A DNA stretch of 27,189 nt, taken from positions 1 through 27,189 of the forward strand of contig CALBTX010000162.1 of NCBI GenBank assembly GCA_937967685.1, given 5' to 3'. The notes beneath the pieces are model-generated. The model did not search any database, was not told the origin of the DNA, and saw only the letters and a list, made by a program, of their open reading frames with translations. The stretch is from an uncultured Bacillaceae bacterium. GTDB taxonomy: Bacteria > Bacillota > Bacilli > Caldalkalibacillales > Caldalkalibacillaceae. The stretch's first letter is position 1; the number at the start of each line of letters is the position of its first letter. This document shows, in pieces, positions 1-9,015 of the stretch. The position numbers and the translations under genes were made by a program.

Positions 1-51
1 GACGTTGTGGTTTTAGCCGACCGAAGCCCAGGACGGGCCGGTGTAGAATAG
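1..51 (+). CDS. possible C-terminal tail of an upstream gene (acyl carrier protein expected)
   Basis: One frame runs open from the window edge to a TAG at 49-51 and reads DVVVLADRSPGRAGVE. In many Bacillales the gene just before fabF is acpP, whose C-terminus often contains a 'GDVV' stretch, and the first residues here would fit that. The rest does not resemble the usual ACP ending (YIE followed by a few polar residues). This is only a positional guess: the piece may be non-coding or a diverged or frameshifted tail. Positions 52-118 hold only the fabF ribosome binding site (AGAGGTG, 104-110). Confidence 0.2.
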   Translation, partial: DVVVLADRSPGRAGVE

Positions 52-118
52 GCGGCAGGGCACCGCGCTTTTTCCGGTTTAAATCAGCTGAAACTGTTTA
101 CATAGAGGTGAAAGACGT

Positions 119-1366
119 ATGGAGAATCGAGTGGTCATAACGGGTTGCGGCGTCATCAGTTCGTTAGGCCAGGATGTTTCCACTTTTTGGGAAAATTTAG
201 TTGCTGGCAAATCCGGAATTTCCAAAGTGGAATCTTTTGATACGAGTGAATATGCCACCAAAATCGGCGGCGAGGTCAAAGATTTTAATCCGCTGGATTA
301 CATGGATCGTAAAGATGTCAGGAAAACTGATCGTTTCGTTCAGTTCGGTATTGCGGCGGCCAAGCAGGCTTTGAAAAACGCAAAACTGGAGATCACCGAA
401 CGGAATGCCGAGCAGATCGGCGTTTATGTCGGATCCGGTATTGGCGGATTGCAAACATGGGAAGAACAGCATAAAATTTTATTGGAAAAAGGCCCCAGGA
501 GAATTAGTCCTTTCTTTATACCGATGATGGTTGCCAATATGGCTTCAGGGGTCATTTCCATTGAAATAGGCGCAAAAGGTCCTAACAGCGCTGCCATTAG
601 CGCTTGCGCAACGGGAACCCATGCGATCGGAGATGCTTATGAGATCGTCAAGCGCGGACAAGCTCAGGTGATGCTTGCCGGAGGAACGGAAGCAACCATT
701 CGGCCACTCGCTTATGCGGGTTTTAATGCGATGAAAGCCCTGTCCACACGTAATGATGAACCTGAGCAGGCCAGTCGTCCGTTTGACGCTGATCGGGACG
801 GCTTTGTCATGGGAGAAGGCGCGGGGGTTCTCGTCTTGGAATCGTTGGAGCATGCGCTGGCGCGCGGAGCCAAGATTATTGCCGAAGTGATCGGTTATGG
901 ATTGACGGGTGATGCTTACCATTTGACAAGTCCTGCACCAGAAGGAGAGGGGGCTGCCCGGGCCATGACCATGGCTTTGAGATCCGCTGCTATAGAGCCG
1001 GAAGCCGTCGATTATATTAATGCTCACGGTACATCTACGCAGTACAATGATAAGTTTGAAACGCAGGCGATTAAGACCGTTTTCGGCAGCCATGCGTACA
1101 AGCTGGCAGTCAGTTCGACCAAATCAATGACAGGTCATTTGCTGGGGGCCGCCGGAGCCATTGAAGCGATTGTGTGTGCCCTGACGTTAGAGAGTCAAAC
1201 GCTCCCGCCGACGATCAACTATGAAACGCCTGATCCGGATTGCGATCTGGACTATGTTCCCAACGAAGCCCGACAAGCGGAAGTGAATGTCACCCTATCC
1301 AATTCCTTAGGTTTTGGCGGGCATAATGCGACAATCATCTTGAAAAAGTATGAAAACGAGGAGTAG
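119..1366 (+). CDS. fabF: beta-ketoacyl-ACP synthase II (FabF)
   Basis: Condensing enzyme of cytosolic type II fatty-acid synthesis: it joins malonyl-ACP to a growing acyl-ACP with loss of CO2. The 415-residue length is normal for the family. The thiolase-fold Cys-His-His triad is complete: Cys163 in SACATGTHA, His303 in NAHGTST and His340 in GHLLGAAGAIEA, the same numbering as E. coli FabF. The C-terminal glycine-rich SLGFGGHNA loop is present. The ATG at 119 follows AGAGGTG (104-110). The stop is one base before the rnc start, so the two are probably co-transcribed. FabB or a secondary-metabolite KAS is unlikely given the housekeeping context. Confidence 0.97.
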   Translation: MENRVVITGCGVISSLGQDVSTFWENLVAGKSGISKVESFDTSEYATKIGGEVKDFNPLDYMDRKDVRKTDRFVQFGIAAAKQALKNAKLEITERNAEQIGVYVGSGIGGLQTWEEQHKILLEKGPRRISPFFIPMMVANMASGVISIEIGAKGPNSAAISACATGTHAIGDAYEIVKRGQAQVMLAGGTEATIRPLAYAGFNAMKALSTRNDEPEQASRPFDADRDGFVMGEGAGVLVLESLEHALARGAKIIAEVIGYGLTGDAYHLTSPAPEGEGAARAMTMALRSAAIEPEAVDYINAHGTSTQYNDKFETQAIKTVFGSHAYKLAVSSTKSMTGHLLGAAGAIEAIVCALTLESQTLPPTINYETPDPDCDLDYVPNEARQAEVNVTLSNSLGFGGHNATIILKKYENEE

Positions 1367-1367
1367 C

Positions 1368-2081
1368 ATGAGACATCCGCAAAGCTTACAACACCTTCAG
1401 CAGCGATTGAATATTTTTTTTCGAAATGAAAAATGGTTGCAACAAGCTTTCACCCATTCTTCTTACGTCAACGAACACCGCAAAAAAAACCAGACGGCAC
1501 ATAATGAGCGGCTCGAGTTTTTGGGCGATGCCGTCTTGGAGCTAACGGTTTCCAAGTACCTCTTCACCCATTTTCCGGAGATGAGTGAAGGGGATTTGAC
1601 GAAATTAAGAGCCAGCATTGTTTGTGAACCCGCTTTGGTCAGTTTGGCCGAAGAGCTGAACTTTAAAGGGTATATTTTGTTAGGTAAAGGAGAAGAAAGA
1701 ACAGGGGGGCGCGAGAGGCCAGCTTTGTTGGCTGATGTTTTTGAAGCTTTTGTCGGGGCACTTTATCTCGATCAAGGTTTGGGGGCGGTTGAACGGTTTT
1801 TAAAGAAACATGTTTTTCCAAAAATTCAAGACGGCGTTTTTACGCAGATGACGGACTATAAAAGTCAACTGCAGGAGTTGGTGCAGCATGACGGTCTGGG
1901 AAATCTCAGCTACGAAATCGTGAAGGAAAAAGGCCCGGCCCATCATCGCGAGTTTGTCTCCCAAGTTTTTCTCAATGAAAGATCTTTAGGGACCGGCTCC
2001 GGACGCTCCAAAAAAGAAGCCGAACAACATGCGGCTCAACAAGCGCTCGACTTGTTAAAAAAAGGGATGATAGATAAATGA
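1368..2081 (+). CDS. rnc: ribonuclease III
   Basis: Double-strand-specific endoribonuclease that processes rRNA precursors, and in Bacillus also the SRP RNA and other duplexes. The N-terminal RNase III domain holds the signature NERLEFLGDAVLEL; catalytic acids are visible as Glu50, Asp54, Asp123 and Glu126. A double-stranded RNA-binding domain occupies roughly residues 160-235 (DYKSQLQELVQ through KKEAEQHAAQQAL). I chose the ATG at 1368 because GAGGAG lies just upstream at 1358-1363; an earlier in-frame ATG at 1350 would overlap fabF and has no matching site. The product is 237 residues, normal for the family. It sits between fabF and smc as in other Bacillales. Confidence 0.96.
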   Translation: MRHPQSLQHLQQRLNIFFRNEKWLQQAFTHSSYVNEHRKKNQTAHNERLEFLGDAVLELTVSKYLFTHFPEMSEGDLTKLRASIVCEPALVSLAEELNFKGYILLGKGEERTGGRERPALLADVFEAFVGALYLDQGLGAVERFLKKHVFPKIQDGVFTQMTDYKSQLQELVQHDGLGNLSYEIVKEKGPAHHREFVSQVFLNERSLGTGSGRSKKEAEQHAAQQALDLLKKGMIDK

Positions 2082-2084
2082 TGG

Positions 2085-2115
2085 AAAGCGTCGGCAAAGG
2101 ATGTGACGCTTTTTT
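2085..2115 (+). terminator. hairpin with T-run between rnc and smc
   Basis: AAAGCGTC (2085-2092) pairs with GACGCTTT (2105-2112) across a 12-base loop, and a run of six T occupies 2110-2115. The stem overlaps its own T-run and the loop is long. It could therefore be a partial terminator or attenuator that lowers smc expression relative to rnc rather than a full stop. No clear promoter is seen between it and smc. Confidence 0.5.
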
Positions 2116-2166
2116 GCTCTTTAAAGACACTGAGCGCCGACATTTGGCCAAGGAGGGGGTGAGCCT

Positions 2167-5100
2167 TTGTATCTTAAAAGCCTGGAATTGTATGGATTCA
2201 AATCTTTTGCCGAGCGTACAGAGTTCGAATTTGCACCTGGGATAACCGCTGTTGTCGGACCAAACGGGAGTGGAAAAAGCAATGTTTCCGATGCGATTCG
2301 TTGGGTACTCGGTGAACAATCGGCTAAATCTTTGCGCGGGATGAAAATGGAAGATGTTATTTTTGCCGGCAGCGATAGCCGCAAACCGATTAATTACAGC
2401 GAAGTGGCTCTGACATTGGACAACTCGGATCATTCACTGCCTCTGGATTATTCGGAAGTGACCATTACCCGAAGAGTGTATCGCAGCGGTGAAAGCGAAT
2501 TTCTATTGAATAAACAATCGTGTCGCCTGAAAGATATTACGGAATTATTGATGGACACCGGATTGGGGAAGGAAGCCTATTCGATCATCGGTCAGGGAAG
2601 GATCGATGAAATTTTAAGTACGAAAGCGGAAGACCGCAGGGGCATTTTTGAAGAAGCGGCCGGTGTCGTCAAATATAAAAACCGCAAAAAGGAAGCGTCG
2701 CGCAAACTGGAAGAGACCGAAGCGAACTTGGTTCGTATTCAGGATATTATTCACGAAGTGGGGAATCAGCTTGAGCCGCTTCATGAGCAAGCTGAGAAAG
2801 CAAAACGGTACCGTGAACTGAAGCAAGAATTAAAACAGAAAGAAATTGCCGCTTGTGTGCACCAAATCGATACGCTCCACCGGCAGTGGGAAGAAGCCTC
2901 TAAGAGACTTGAGGCGTTGAAGCGGGAAGAAGAAGCGTGTTTGTTCCAGCTGAATGGCAAAGAAGCGGAAATGGAAAAAATGAAATGGCAATTAAATCAG
3001 TTGGAACAAAAGTTGGATGATTCCAGCCAGCGTCTCCTCCAATTAACGGAAGAAGTAGAAAAACTGGAAGGGCAAAGGGAGGTTTTAAAAGAGAGAAAAA
3101 AGAATTTTTCCACCAATAAAAAGGAATTCATCGAGCAGCTGCAAACGCTCGAGAAGCGTCGACAGGAAAACGAAAAAGAATGGCAGCAGGAAAACGAACG
3201 ATTGACACAAGTCAAAGAAGAGATCAGCCAATTGGAAGCCCGTTTAACCGAATATGAAGAAGCGCTGGAAGACCATGTTCACAACGTTGAAGAACGTTTG
3301 GAACATCTCAAGGGCGCCTATATCGACCATTTGAATGAGCAGGCTTCCATGAAACACGAAGTGCGTCTTTTGGAACAATCGACAGAACAGCTTGAAATGA
3401 AAATGGAAAAATTGCAAGAGGAACACAAACGTTTTCTCAACGAACGAAAAATTGTACACAGCCGCATCCGCCAGAAGGAAAAGCAACTCGTCGAACAGGA
3501 TGATCTCGTCAAGCAATTAACGGTTGAAGAACAGCGCCTGCACCGTGAGCAAGAGAACATCAGCGAACGGATCGAACAATGTGAACGCGCGTATCGCGAA
3601 ACATTGTCCGAGTGGGAACAAAATAAATCAAGAGTACAGCTTTTACAGGAAATGAAAGAAGATTTCACCGGCTTTCATCAAGGCGTGAGGGAAGTTTTAA
3701 AGGCCAGGGATCAACATTTAAGCGGTATTGAAGGTGCGATTGCCGAATTGATTCAAGTCCCCCGTCAGTTTGAAACGGCCATCCAGACGGCGCTGGGAAC
3801 AAGTTTGCAGCATATTGTTGTCCGGGATGAAAAAGCCGGACGGGAAGCGATCAATTATTTGAAAAAGGGAAAGCGTGGACGAGCCACATTTTTGCCTTTA
3901 AACGTCATGAAAGCCCGTCACATCCCCAAGCACGATTTGGCTGTTCTGGAGCGCGAGGAAGGTTTTATCGGGGTGGCCAGTCAATTGATTTCCTGCCGTT
4001 CCCCATATCGCCCGGTGATCGACCATTTGCTTGGTTTGGTCGTCATCACCCATTCGTTAAAAGAGGCAAACAAATTGGCCCGCGCTGTAAAGTACCGTTA
4101 CCGTTTCGTCAGTCTGCAAGGCGATGTGGTCAATCCGGGGGGATCGATGACTGGGGGTACTTTGAAAAAAAGTCAAACCAACTTATTGGGCAGGGAACGA
4201 GAGATTGAGCAGTTGATGAAATCGTTACAGGAGCAACAAAACATTTTGACCCAACAGCAGGATGCACTCAATGAACACAAGCAACAATTGATTTCTGTGG
4301 AACAACGCTTGCAAACCTATCGTCAACAGATCGAGCAAGCTAGGGAAGACGAACAAATTCTGAAAGAAGAATGTTCCCGGCTGTATTTTCAAAAAAACGC
4401 ACTGGATGAAAAGCTGGAAGGTTATGACCAGGAAGCTGATTTATTAGTTAACGAACTGAAAGCATCCCGAAAAAAGAAAGAGCAGCTCGTTCACCATCTG
4501 ACCGAGCTGCAACAAACATGTGCGCAACTAGAAGCCGACATTCAACGGTTGGAAAAACAAAAGGAAGATGATGCATTCAAGCGGAACGAAAAAAATGAGG
4601 AAATGAATCGGCTGAAGATCCAACTGGCCCGCAAAAAACAAGAGCTCCAAAGTGTCGAGCAGCAAATTGAGAGAATCTCTCAGGCAAAACAGGAGTTGGC
4701 TGACGAATGGGATGTACTTCAACAACATTTGCAACAGTTGGAAGGAGATATCGGCACGCAGCAGAGTCAGGAAGATGACCTGGAAGACATGATTCACAAG
4801 AAAAAAGAAGCCAAAGAAAGTTTAGCATCCGAAGTGGAAAATATGCGGCAAAAACGGAAAGAAATCGGGCATGTTCTCACAAATATCGAGTCAGCCATGA
4901 AAGAAATACGTCATGAACATGCCCAGATTGAAGACCTGCTGCACAAGGAAGAAGTGAAAGTGAATCGCCTTGATGTCGCATTGGAGAACGACTTGACCCT
5001 GTTGCGTGAGGAATACGAGCTCAGTTATGAACTCGCCAAAGAACAGTACCCTTTGCCTGCCGAGTATGCGACGGTTAAGAAAGAAGTCGAGCGACTCAAA

Positions 5101-5736
5101 GCCGACATCGAGGCGATGGGGACCATTCACCTGGGAGCCATCGAAGAATATGAACGAACGCATGAACGCTATCAATTCTTGAAGAAGCAGGAAGAAGATT
5201 TACTGCAGGCCAAGCAAACTTTGTATGAAGTGATCGAGGAAATGGACATGGAGATGACGAAACGGTTCAAGGAAACGTTTGATCAGGTTAGAAGTGAGTT
5301 TCTGGACATCTTTCGGCAATTGTTCGGAGGCGGGAGAGCCGATTTGCATTTGACAGATCCAGACGATTTATTGCATACCGGCGTTGAGATTGTTGCCCAG
5401 CCTCCGGGAAAAAAATTGCAGCATATCGGTTTATTGTCCGGCGGAGAAAAGGCGTTGACCGCTCTCGTGCTTCTGTTTGCGATTCTGAAAGTCAAGCCGG
5501 TCCCTTTTTGTGTATTGGATGAAGTGGAAGCGGCGCTGGATGAAGCAAACGTTACCCGCTTTGCCCAATATCTCCGCAAATTTGCCAAACAAACCCAATT
5601 CATTGTCATTACTCACCGTAAAGGAACGATGGAAGAAGCGGATGTGCTTTACGGGGTGACGATGCAGGAGTCAGGCGTCTCCCAACTCGTTTCCGTCAAA
5701 CTGGAAGAAAAAGAAGAAGTGATGCCGGCTTCATAA
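2167..5736 (+). CDS. smc: chromosome partition protein SMC
   Basis: ATPase of the bacterial condensin (with ScpA and ScpB) that organises and segregates the chromosome. The 1189-residue protein has the full SMC plan: N-terminal Walker A GPNGSGKSN (residues 31-39), a long heptad-rich coiled coil (about 160-500), a hinge (about 519-665) ending in GGSMTGG (658-664), a returning coiled coil (about 670-1020), then the ABC signature LSGGEK (1090-1095) and Walker B VLDEVEAALDE with Asp1118-Glu1119. The start is a TTG at 2167, placed after AAGGAGGGGGT (2150-2160); no in-frame ATG lies near. It is followed by ftsY, the usual order. Confidence 0.97.
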   Translation: MYLKSLELYGFKSFAERTEFEFAPGITAVVGPNGSGKSNVSDAIRWVLGEQSAKSLRGMKMEDVIFAGSDSRKPINYSEVALTLDNSDHSLPLDYSEVTITRRVYRSGESEFLLNKQSCRLKDITELLMDTGLGKEAYSIIGQGRIDEILSTKAEDRRGIFEEAAGVVKYKNRKKEASRKLEETEANLVRIQDIIHEVGNQLEPLHEQAEKAKRYRELKQELKQKEIAACVHQIDTLHRQWEEASKRLEALKREEEACLFQLNGKEAEMEKMKWQLNQLEQKLDDSSQRLLQLTEEVEKLEGQREVLKERKKNFSTNKKEFIEQLQTLEKRRQENEKEWQQENERLTQVKEEISQLEARLTEYEEALEDHVHNVEERLEHLKGAYIDHLNEQASMKHEVRLLEQSTEQLEMKMEKLQEEHKRFLNERKIVHSRIRQKEKQLVEQDDLVKQLTVEEQRLHREQENISERIEQCERAYRETLSEWEQNKSRVQLLQEMKEDFTGFHQGVREVLKARDQHLSGIEGAIAELIQVPRQFETAIQTALGTSLQHIVVRDEKAGREAINYLKKGKRGRATFLPLNVMKARHIPKHDLAVLEREEGFIGVASQLISCRSPYRPVIDHLLGLVVITHSLKEANKLARAVKYRYRFVSLQGDVVNPGGSMTGGTLKKSQTNLLGREREIEQLMKSLQEQQNILTQQQDALNEHKQQLISVEQRLQTYRQQIEQAREDEQILKEECSRLYFQKNALDEKLEGYDQEADLLVNELKASRKKKEQLVHHLTELQQTCAQLEADIQRLEKQKEDDAFKRNEKNEEMNRLKIQLARKKQELQSVEQQIERISQAKQELADEWDVLQQHLQQLEGDIGTQQSQEDDLEDMIHKKKEAKESLASEVENMRQKRKEIGHVLTNIESAMKEIRHEHAQIEDLLHKEEVKVNRLDVALENDLTLLREEYELSYELAKEQYPLPAEYATVKKEVERLKADIEAMGTIHLGAIEEYERTHERYQFLKKQEEDLLQAKQTLYEVIEEMDMEMTKRFKETFDQVRSEFLDIFRQLFGGGRADLHLTDPDDLLHTGVEIVAQPPGKKLQHIGLLSGGEKALTALVLLFAILKVKPVPFCVLDEVEAALDEANVTRFAQYLRKFAKQTQFIVITHRKGTMEEADVLYGVTMQESGVSQLVSVKLEEKEEVMPAS

Positions 5737-5809
5737 ACCTGAATATGATATGCATTGACGCAGGAGTTGCACTCGATGTTTGCCAGGCTGCAATAAAAGG
5801 GGGGTTATC

Positions 5810-6796
5810 ATGAATTTCTTTCAAAAACTAAAAAATAAAGTGGCGCAACAGACAGAATCGGTGACTCAAAAATTTAAAGATGGTTTGTCCAAAACGAGAG
5901 ATTCTTTTGCTGAAAGAGTGAATGACCTGCTGAGCAGGTACCGGAAAGTCGATGAAGATTTTTTTGAAGAACTGGAAGAAATTTTAATTCAAGCGGACGT
6001 TGGTGTTGAAACCGTCATGGAACTGGTTGACGACTTGCGAATGGAAGCGAAGAAAAACAAGATCGTCGATAGCGAAGGTTTGAAACCTTTACTCACCGAA
6101 AAATTTGTCGACATCCTGGCCAAATCGGACGAAGAAGAGACATTGAACATCCCTGACGATCGTCTCGGCGTCATATTATTTGTCGGGGTCAACGGTGTGG
6201 GTAAAACAACAACGATTGGCAAGATGGCTCATTTATTTAAAAATGCAGGAAAAAAAGTCATCCTGGCTGCGGGGGATACTTTTCGAGCGGGAGCCATCGA
6301 GCAATTGGAAGTATGGGGAGAACGAGCGGGCGTCGATGTGATCAAACACAAACCCGGAAGTGATCCGGCTGCCGTTGTTTTCGATGCGATCCAAGCGGCG
6401 CAATCGAGACAGGCCGATATACTGTTGTGTGACACGGCTGGGCGGCTGCAAAACAAGAAAAATTTAATGGATGAATTAAATAAAGTGCATCGTGTCATCA
6501 AAAGAGAGATACCGGATGCCCCTCATGAGACGCTGCTTGTTCTGGACGCGACGACGGGGCAAAATGCGCTTTCCCAGGCGAAGCTGTTTGGCGAAGCAGC
6601 CGGTGTGACAGGGATTGTTTTGACGAAATTGGATGGAACGGCTAAGGGGGGGATCGTCATTGCCATCCGCAATGAATTAGATCTGCCTGTCAAATATGTT
6701 GGTTTGGGTGAGAAGTTAGATGATCTGCAGCCCTTTCAGGCTGAGCAATTTGTTCACGCGTTGTTCGCTGAATTGATAGAAGAGAATACGGGATGA
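5810..6796 (+). CDS. ftsY: signal recognition particle receptor FtsY
   Basis: SRP receptor GTPase that docks Ffh-bound ribosomes at the membrane and hands nascent membrane proteins to SecYEG. The 328-residue protein is a short Bacillus-type FtsY with little acidic A domain. It opens with an amphipathic stretch (MNFFQKLKNKV), then the helical N domain, then the G domain with P-loop GVNGVGKT (126-133), DTAGRLQNK, and TKLDGTAKGG. The ATG at 5810 lies 5 bases after AAAAGGGGGG; an in-frame TTG at 5780 lacks a site. It lies between smc and ylxM-ffh, so receptor and particle protein are neighbours. Confidence 0.96.
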   Translation: MNFFQKLKNKVAQQTESVTQKFKDGLSKTRDSFAERVNDLLSRYRKVDEDFFEELEEILIQADVGVETVMELVDDLRMEAKKNKIVDSEGLKPLLTEKFVDILAKSDEEETLNIPDDRLGVILFVGVNGVGKTTTIGKMAHLFKNAGKKVILAAGDTFRAGAIEQLEVWGERAGVDVIKHKPGSDPAAVVFDAIQAAQSRQADILLCDTAGRLQNKKNLMDELNKVHRVIKREIPDAPHETLLVLDATTGQNALSQAKLFGEAAGVTGIVLTKLDGTAKGGIVIAIRNELDLPVKYVGLGEKLDDLQPFQAEQFVHALFAELIEENTG

Positions 6797-6866
6797 ATAT
6801 ATGGATGCATATACGGCAGAACGACAGCGACGTAAAAAAATGAACGGTGCTGACAAGATGAAGACC

Positions 6867-6895
6867 TTGACAGATTGATCATATTGCTGTATGAT
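6867..6895 (+). promoter_or_regulatory. near-consensus sigma-A promoter for ylxM-ffh
   Basis: TTGACA (6867-6872) and TATGAT (6890-6895) are separated by exactly 17 bases. This matches the vegetative consensus at 11 of 12 positions. It is 70 bases upstream of ylxM and would start transcription near 6902, giving the SRP genes expression independent of smc-ftsY. Confidence 0.75.
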
Positions 6896-6902
6896 ATACA
6901 AC

Positions 6903-6928
6903 CGTCAAGGGAATCACCTTGTCAAGGT
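6903..6928 (+). promoter_or_regulatory. inverted-repeat (operator-like) cluster just downstream of the ylxM promoter
   Basis: ACCTTGTCAAGGT (6916-6928) is a perfect 13-base palindrome. Its half-site recurs as GTCAAGG (6904-6910) and as ACCTTGACA (6864-6872), the latter overlapping the -35 hexamer. CAAGG (6906-6910) and CCTTG (6917-6921) could also form a hairpin in the 5' leader. The pattern fits a repressor site or a leader structure; which protein would bind is unknown. Confidence 0.4.
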
Positions 6929-6965
6929 TTGGGTTCCAAGCGATGGCTGGAAATGAGGTTTGTTC

Positions 6966-7301
6966 ATGCTTGAAAAAACGACCCGGATGAATCTTTTGTA
7001 CGATTTCTACCATAGTTTGCTCACTGACAAGCAAAAACAGGTCATGGAGCTTTATTATGGAGATGACCTATCCTTAAGTGAAATTGCGGAACATTGTCAA
7101 ATCAGTCGCCAAGCCGTATTCGAACATATTAAAAGGGCTGAACGGCTGCTGAATCAGTATGAGTCGCAATTGCAAATGGTTGCCAAATATGAAAAGCGTC
7201 ATGCCTTGCTGGACAAATTGGAGTCTGTCTTGGCAGAAGCATCCGCGGTCGATGTCCGCCAAGTGAGGCATTTGCTTGATGAGCTTAGAAAAACGGATTA
7301 A
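6966..7301 (+). CDS. ylxM: YlxM family HTH protein, SRP-associated
   Basis: Small (111-residue) helix-turn-helix protein encoded upstream of ffh in most Firmicutes. The family is linked to SRP function (in streptococci it stimulates SRP GTPase activity) and resembles sigma-70 region 4. The HTH is visible as LSLSEIAEHCQISRQAVFEH followed by IKRAERLL. The ATG at 6966 is preferred over a TTG two codons earlier because GAGGT (6955-6959) is then properly spaced. It has its own strong promoter and lies 50 bases before ffh, so the two are probably co-transcribed. Confidence 0.9.
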   Translation: MLEKTTRMNLLYDFYHSLLTDKQKQVMELYYGDDLSLSEIAEHCQISRQAVFEHIKRAERLLNQYESQLQMVAKYEKRHALLDKLESVLAEASAVDVRQVRHLLDELRKTD

Positions 7302-7351
7302 CAGCAAATCTCCGTCTGTTTGATGCCATGTGCAAAGGGAGGCGGCAACGA

Positions 7352-8692
7352 ATGGCATTTGAAGGATTAGCCGACCGACTGCAAGAAACTTTAAAGAAGA
7401 TACGAGGTAAAGGAAAAGTCACTGAAGCAGACGTCAAGTCCATGATGCGCGAGGTGCGTTTGGCTTTACTGGAAGCGGACGTCAATTTCAAGGTGGTCAA
7501 AGATTTCGTCAACCGGGTCAAAGAAAGGGCCGTTGGGCAAGAAGTGCTAAAAAGCTTAACGCCCGGACAGCAAGTGATTAAAGTCGTCAATGATGAGCTG
7601 ACACAGCTCATGGGTGGCGAACAGAGCAAACTGGCTACCTCCGCCCGCCCGCCGACGGTCATTATGATGGTCGGTTTGCAAGGTGCAGGTAAAACGACTT
7701 CGACGGGCAAGCTGGCCAAATATTTGCAAAATCAAAATCGCTCGCCGATGTTGATTGCCGCTGACATTTACAGGCCGGCGGCGATCAAACAGCTTGAAGT
7801 GCTTGGGGAGCAGCTGGATGTGCCCGTTTTTAGTTTAGGGAACAAGGAAAACCCTGTTAAAATCGTTCAGCAGGGCATTCAAAAGGCGAAAGAGGAACAT
7901 TGCGACTACGTTTTGATAGACACCGCCGGTCGCTTGCATGTTGACGAGGCATTGATGGACGAATTGCACCAGATCAAACAGGAGGCCAACCCGGATGAAA
8001 TTTTGTTGGTCATCGATGCGATGACCGGTCAAGATGCCGTCAATGTCGCTCAAAGTTTTAATGAACAGCTGGAACTGAGCGGTGTTGTTTTGACGAAATT
8101 GGATGGGGATACGCGCGGCGGTGCGGCCCTTTCGGTTAAAGCGGTCACCGGTAAACCGATTAAATTCGTCGGTATGGGTGAAAAAATGGACGCATTGGAA
8201 CCTTTCCATCCCGATCGCATGGCTTCGCGCATTTTGGGCATGGGTGACGTTCTCACCTTGGTTGAAAAAGCCCAGAGGGAAATGGATGAGCAAAAAGCGA
8301 AGGAACTCGAACGGAAAATGAGAAAAATGGCTTTTACGTTCGATGATTTCCTTGACCAGCTTGAACAAGTGCGCAACATGGGGCCATTGGATGAACTTTT
8401 GGGCATGCTTCCCGGAGCAGGAAAAATGAAAGGGCTCAAAAATTTACAAGTCGATGAAAAAAAATTGGGCCAGGTGGAAGCGATTGTCCGCTCCATGACG
8501 AAAGAAGAAAAACAAAAACCGGAAATCATTAATGCCAGCCGCCGCAAACGCATCGCTGCGGGCAGCGGAACATCTGTGCAAGACGTCAATCGCTTGCTGA
8601 AGCAATTTCAAGACATGAAAAAAATGATGAAGCAAATGACGAGTATGTCTAAAAAGAAGAAAAAGGGATTTAAATTTCCTTTTATGCCTTAA
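7352..8692 (+). CDS. ffh: signal recognition particle protein Ffh
   Basis: GTPase and signal-sequence-binding subunit of SRP, partnering with the 4.5S/scRNA and with FtsY. The 446 residues match the Bacillus length. Domains in order: N domain, G domain with P-loop GLQGAGKT (108-115), DTAGRLHVD and TKLDGDTRGG, then the methionine-rich M domain (about 300-446), ending in a lysine-rich tail with MMKQMTSM. The ATG at 7352 follows AAAGGGAGGCGG (7334-7345); an upstream in-frame ATG at 7328 lies before that site and is rejected. rpsP follows 39 bases later with its own strong site. Confidence 0.97.
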   Translation: MAFEGLADRLQETLKKIRGKGKVTEADVKSMMREVRLALLEADVNFKVVKDFVNRVKERAVGQEVLKSLTPGQQVIKVVNDELTQLMGGEQSKLATSARPPTVIMMVGLQGAGKTTSTGKLAKYLQNQNRSPMLIAADIYRPAAIKQLEVLGEQLDVPVFSLGNKENPVKIVQQGIQKAKEEHCDYVLIDTAGRLHVDEALMDELHQIKQEANPDEILLVIDAMTGQDAVNVAQSFNEQLELSGVVLTKLDGDTRGGAALSVKAVTGKPIKFVGMGEKMDALEPFHPDRMASRILGMGDVLTLVEKAQREMDEQKAKELERKMRKMAFTFDDFLDQLEQVRNMGPLDELLGMLPGAGKMKGLKNLQVDEKKLGQVEAIVRSMTKEEKQKPEIINASRRKRIAAGSGTSVQDVNRLLKQFQDMKKMMKQMTSMSKKKKKGFKFPFMP

Positions 8693-8731
8693 AAATGAAT
8701 ATGTTTAAAATGATACCAGGAGGAGATTGAA

Positions 8732-9001
8732 ATGGCAGTTAAAATACGTTTGAAACGCATGGGCGGTAAAAAAACACCGTTTTATCGGGTTGTGGTGGCA
8801 GATTCCCGTTCCCCGAGAGACGGTCGGTTTATTGAAGAAATTGGGACTTATAACCCTCTGACCGATCCGGCGGAAGTGCGTTTAAACGAGGAAAAAGCGT
8901 TACAATGGCTGCAAAACGGAGCTAAACCGTCTGATACGGTGCGCAGTTTATTAAGCAAAGCGGGGATCATGAAAAAATTTCATGAATCCAAGCAAAAATA
9001 A
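8732..9001 (+). CDS. rpsP: 30S ribosomal protein S16
   Basis: Small-subunit ribosomal protein required for 30S assembly. The 89 residues start with the highly conserved MAVKIRLKRMGGKKTPFYR and continue with DGRFIEEIGTYNP, both diagnostic of bS16. A strong site (CAGGAGGAGAT) precedes the ATG. It lies in the conserved ffh-rpsP-khpA-rimM-trmD cluster, with khpA beginning 14 bases after its stop. Confidence 0.97.
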   Translation: MAVKIRLKRMGGKKTPFYRVVVADSRSPRDGRFIEEIGTYNPLTDPAEVRLNEEKALQWLQNGAKPSDTVRSLLSKAGIMKKFHESKQK

Positions 9002-9015
9002 GGGATGAATGAAGC

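Noticed and set aside
545..1093. Long open frames on the strand opposite fabF, smc, ffh and other genes
   Set aside because: They lack ribosome sites and recognisable motifs, and overlap well-supported genes; they are coding shadows.
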